Below the pieces are notes generated by a model, which saw only the letters and a list, made by a program, of their open reading frames with translations, was not told the DNA's origin and ran no database searches. 64,000 bases of DNA from Anaerobacillus isosaccharinicus. GTDB lineage: Bacteria; Bacillota; Bacilli; Bacillales; Anaerobacillaceae. The first letter of the stretch is position 1; each line of letters begins with the position of its first letter. The DNA is taken from assembly GCF_001866075.3 (NCBI RefSeq), contig NZ_CP063356.1, positions 1,974,164-2,038,163 on the forward strand. The letters run 5' to 3'. Shown here one piece after another: positions 61,445-64,000 of the stretch. The translations under genes were made by a program, and so were the position numbers.

Positions 61445-62710
61445 ATGAGATTGAAAAAAACTTGGCTTGGCTTCTTTATCGCCTTAATCGCTTTACTAAT
61501 GTTGGCGGCTTGTAACTCTAGCGATACGGGAAGTAAGGAAACATCAAATGAAAATCCACCAAAGACAACGACACCTGCTGCTGATGAGAAGAAGGAATTA
61601 GAAGTTGTTAAAATAGGTTTGTTAACGTCTGTAACCGGGGCACTTGAGGCATATGGTGCGCAAACGATTAAAGGCTTCGAGTTAGGATTAGAATTTGCAA
61701 CTGGTGGGACGATGGAAGTTGCCGGTAAGCGAATTGAATTCATAATTGAAGATACAGAAACACAACCGGATGTAGCGGTTCAAAAAGCTACAAGATTGCT
61801 AGAAGATCATAAGGTAGACTTTATCGTTGGTTCATCTTCATCAGGCGATACGTTAGCTGTTTTACCATTAATGGAAGAATACAAAAAAATTATGGTTGTT
61901 GAGCCGGCAGTTGCCGATAGTATTACAGGTTCAAACTGGAATAAATACATTTTTAGAACAGGTAGAAGCTCTTCACAAGATGCTGTTGCAGGTGCTGCAG
62001 CAATTGCAAAACCAGGTGTGAAAATTGCGACACTTGCACAAGATTTCGCTTTCGGTAGAGATGGAGTTGCGGCATTCAAAAAAGCAGCAGAGGCCCTAGG
62101 CGCTGAATTAATGCATGAAGAATTTGCAGATCCGGCTGGAGTCGACTTCTCTTCGAATATCCAACGTATTATTAATGCAAAGCCTGATTACTTATTCGTT
62201 ATTTGGGCAGGAGCTAATAGTCCATGGGGACAATTAGAAGACATGAGAGTTCAGGAAAGAGGAATTAAGCTTTCTACTGGAGCGCCTGATATTGCCGCTC
62301 TTCGAACGATGGAAGACATGATTGGAATGGAAGGTTTCACGGTTTATCATCATAGCTTACCAGATAATGAAGTAAATGATTGGTTAGTTGCAGAACACCA
62401 AAAGCGTCATAATGGTGAAATGCCAGATTTATTTACACCAGGCGGTTTTGCTTCAGCAATGGCCATTGTAGCGGCACTCGAAAAAACAAATGGAAATTTA
62501 GATACTGAAACGTTAATTACTGCTATGGAAGGAATGACTTTCGAGACTCCGAAAGGTCCAATGACATTCCGTCCTGAAGATCATCAAGCGTTGCAAACGA
62601 TGTACGCAATTCGATTAGAAAGAAAAGACGGGTTTGACTATCCAGTTCCAGTATTGTTGCGTGCCCTTTCACCAGAAGAATCAGCGCCAGCAATTATGAA
62701 CAATAGGTAA
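61445..62710 (+). CDS. livJ: Branched-chain amino acid/amide ABC transporter, substrate-binding lipoprotein
   Basis: 421 residues after AAAGGGGGA. Lipobox cysteine at 23 (LLMLAAC). Periplasmic-binding-fold type I: KIGLLTSVTGALEAYGAQTIKGFELGLEFATGG, IEFIIEDTETQPDVAVQKATRLLEDHKVDFIVGSSSSGDTLAVLPLMEEYKKI, and PDYLFVIWAGANSPWGQLEDM. Family includes leucine/isoleucine/valine and urea/amide carriers; ligand cannot be fixed. First gene of an operon with two ATPases. No livH/livM permease between; they may follow beyond the window. Confidence 0.88.
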   Translation: MRLKKTWLGFFIALIALLMLAACNSSDTGSKETSNENPPKTTTPAADEKKELEVVKIGLLTSVTGALEAYGAQTIKGFELGLEFATGGTMEVAGKRIEFIIEDTETQPDVAVQKATRLLEDHKVDFIVGSSSSGDTLAVLPLMEEYKKIMVVEPAVADSITGSNWNKYIFRTGRSSSQDAVAGAAAIAKPGVKIATLAQDFAFGRDGVAAFKKAAEALGAELMHEEFADPAGVDFSSNIQRIINAKPDYLFVIWAGANSPWGQLEDMRVQERGIKLSTGAPDIAALRTMEDMIGMEGFTVYHHSLPDNEVNDWLVAEHQKRHNGEMPDLFTPGGFASAMAIVAALEKTNGNLDTETLITAMEGMTFETPKGPMTFRPEDHQALQTMYAIRLERKDGFDYPVPVLLRALSPEESAPAIMNNR

Positions 62711-62764
62711 TGAAAGTAGTCCAAGGCTAATAAAGACTTTACTTCTATATTAAAAAAATAAGGT

Positions 62765-62799
62765 GGAGCGCGAATGTAAAAAACGTGCTCCTCTTTTTT
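62765..62799 (+). terminator. Attenuating terminator between livJ and livG
   Basis: GGAGCGCG/CGTGCTCC arms (one G-T pair) around an 11-base loop, followed by CTTTTTTT. It would reduce ATPase synthesis relative to binding protein. Confidence 0.8.
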
Positions 62800-62823
62800 A
62801 CACAAAGTAAAAGAGGTGAGACG

Positions 62824-63588
62824 ATGGATACGATTTTAGAAACAAAACAATTAACGATCGCTTTCGGTGGGCATGTAGCTGTAAGTGAAGTAAATATTGA
62901 AATTGAACGTAATACGCTAAAGTCAATAATTGGTCCAAATGGTGCTGGAAAAACAACGTTCTTTAACATGATTAGTGGCCAGTTAAAACCTACAAAAGGG
63001 CAAGTGTTTTTTAAAGGGAAAGATATTACGAAAATGTCTCCAACACAGCGGACGAGACTAGGCATTGGAAGGTCGTTTCAGATAACAAATGTATTTCCGC
63101 ATCTAACTTGTCATGAAAACGTTCGCCTAGCAGTTCAAGCTCAAATGAAAGTCTTCTATAATATGTTTTCCCATTTTAGTAGATTAAATGAAATTAATGA
63201 GAAAGCCAGCGAGTATTTAAAAATGGTAAAGCTTGAAAACAAAGAGAAAGAGTTGGCTGTAAACTTAGCCCATGGTGAAAAACGAAAGTTAGAAATTGCG
63301 ATGTTACTCGCATTAGAAACCGAAATTTTGCTTCTAGATGAACCAACGGCAGGAATGTCTTTAGAGGAAGTGCCAATGATTCTTGATGTTATTCGAACAA
63401 TCCGTGATGAACGAAAAAGGACGATTGTATTAATCGAACACAAAATGGATATGATCCTTGACTTATCAGATAGCATCATGGTTTTGTTTCATGGAAAACT
63501 ACTGGCTGATGGAGAACCAGAAGAGATTATGAAAAATGACCAAGTTCAAAAAGCTTATTTAGGAGGGTTACAAGATGACGCTTCTTAA
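62824..63588 (+). CDS. livG: Branched-chain amino acid ABC transporter ATPase LivG
   Basis: 254 residues from ATG 62824 behind AGAGGTGAG. Walker A IIGPNGAGKTTFFNMISG, Q-loop GIGRSFQITNVFPHLTC, signature NLAHGEKRKLEIAMLLALE (LSGGQ replaced by AHGE, usual for LivG), Walker B ILLLDEPTAGMSLEEV, H-loop IEHKMDMILDLSD. The next gene starts 14 bases before its stop. Confidence 0.92.
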   Translation: MDTILETKQLTIAFGGHVAVSEVNIEIERNTLKSIIGPNGAGKTTFFNMISGQLKPTKGQVFFKGKDITKMSPTQRTRLGIGRSFQITNVFPHLTCHENVRLAVQAQMKVFYNMFSHFSRLNEINEKASEYLKMVKLENKEKELAVNLAHGEKRKLEIAMLLALETEILLLDEPTAGMSLEEVPMILDVIRTIRDERKRTIVLIEHKMDMILDLSDSIMVLFHGKLLADGEPEEIMKNDQVQKAYLGGLQDDAS

Positions 63589-64000
63589 AGTAGATAATGT
63601 TCATACGTACATTCAGCAATATCATATTTTACAAGGGGTTTCATTTGAAGTAAAGCAAGGAGAAGTAACGGTATTACTAGGAAGAAACGGGGCAGGGAAG
63701 ACAACAACACTTAGGTCGATTATGGGATTAAACCCTATCACTTCTGGAAGTATCACCTTTAAGGGAGAAACAATTGGAGCCTGGCCAACACATAAAATTG
63801 CCAATGCTGGGATAGGTTATGTTCCCGAAGATCAAGGGATTTTCGGTGGTTTAACAGTTGAAGAAAATATGAAGGTTGCGATGAAGAAGAAAGATGATGC
63901 AACACTTGAGAGAATGGATTGGATTTTAGATTTGTTCCCTGATTTAAAGCAATTTTGGAAAAAGAATGGTGGTCACTTAAGTGGTGGACAAAAGCAAATG
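63575..64000 (+). CDS. livF: Branched-chain amino acid ABC transporter ATPase LivF, cut by window end
   Basis: 142 residues visible from ATG 63575 behind GGAGGGTTAC. Walker A LLGRNGAGKTTTLRSIMG, Q-loop GIGYVPEDQGIFGGLTVEEN, and the start of the signature GGHLSGGQKQM. Overlaps livG by 14 bases, showing translational coupling. The rest of the gene is outside the window. Confidence 0.92.
   Translation, partial: MTLLKVDNVHTYIQQYHILQGVSFEVKQGEVTVLLGRNGAGKTTTLRSIMGLNPITSGSITFKGETIGAWPTHKIANAGIGYVPEDQGIFGGLTVEENMKVAMKKKDDATLERMDWILDLFPDLKQFWKKNGGHLSGGQKQM

Overview
The window comes from the chromosome of a low-GC, endospore-forming Bacillaceae, probably an alkaliphilic or salt-tolerant relative of Bacillus. 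Spore genes (a gerP-type cluster, an alpha/beta-type SASP, a LysM coat-type protein) and sigma-W-, sigma-B- and sigma-G-like promoters support this. The order pcrB-pcrA-ligA-camS-(opuE/putP)-gatCAB-dgkB-rlmCD matches the yer region of B. subtilis, so the left half is conserved core broken by insertions. No rRNA, tRNA or CRISPR array was seen.

Layout. 1-2.7 kb: end of a cobalt-type ABC ATPase, a minus-strand gerP-type germination cluster with three near-identical GerPA/PF-like genes, and a LysM gene. 2.9-11.2 kb: pcrB, pcrA, ligA, a transposase gene beside a large inverted repeat, and camS. 11.2-16.1 kb: a small symporter accessory protein and Na+/solute symporter behind cre- and CodY-like sites, then a pspA-yuaF-floT membrane-stress operon behind a sigma-W-type promoter. 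16.2-28.7 kb: a lipoprotein, a histidine phosphatase, a FUSC-type membrane protein, gatCAB, a 52-bp-period repeat array, dgkB, a pentapeptide-repeat protein, an ECF sigma/anti-sigma pair, a nitroreductase and rlmCD. 28.8-41.9 kb: truA, a two-component system bracketed by a secreted protein and an acidic lipoprotein whose upstream regions share a spaced direct repeat, a FadR-box acyl-CoA dehydrogenase, a CAP lipoprotein, an rlmN-like gene, a second 52-bp-period array and an erythromycin-esterase-like gene. 42-51.5 kb: an NhaC-family transporter, a 21-bp-period array and hutPHUIG, ending at an IS1182-type element inserted in the operon terminator. 51.7-64 kb: a TPR-GAF-GGDEF gene with one in-frame stop, an SASP gene, sbtA-like, ydbC, a MalT/BTAD-type regulator locus broken by a transposase gene, and a branched-chain amino acid/amide ABC operon (livJ-livG-livF, cut by the window end).

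How parts work together. hutPHUIG degrades histidine to glutamate under HutP antitermination; no hutM follows hutG, and the NhaC-type gene upstream may supply transport. The BTAD fragment keeps its DNA-binding half and lies directly upstream of livJ, where two pairs of TTGTAAC heptamers with 11-bp period look like its operators. The two-component system probably controls the flanking exported proteins through GRTCATA repeats. Most conclusive observations: an IS with 13-bp inverted ends and 9-bp target duplication sitting in the hut terminator hairpin, the two shared spaced-repeat operators, the intergenic arrays, and two genes decaying by stop codon or insertion.
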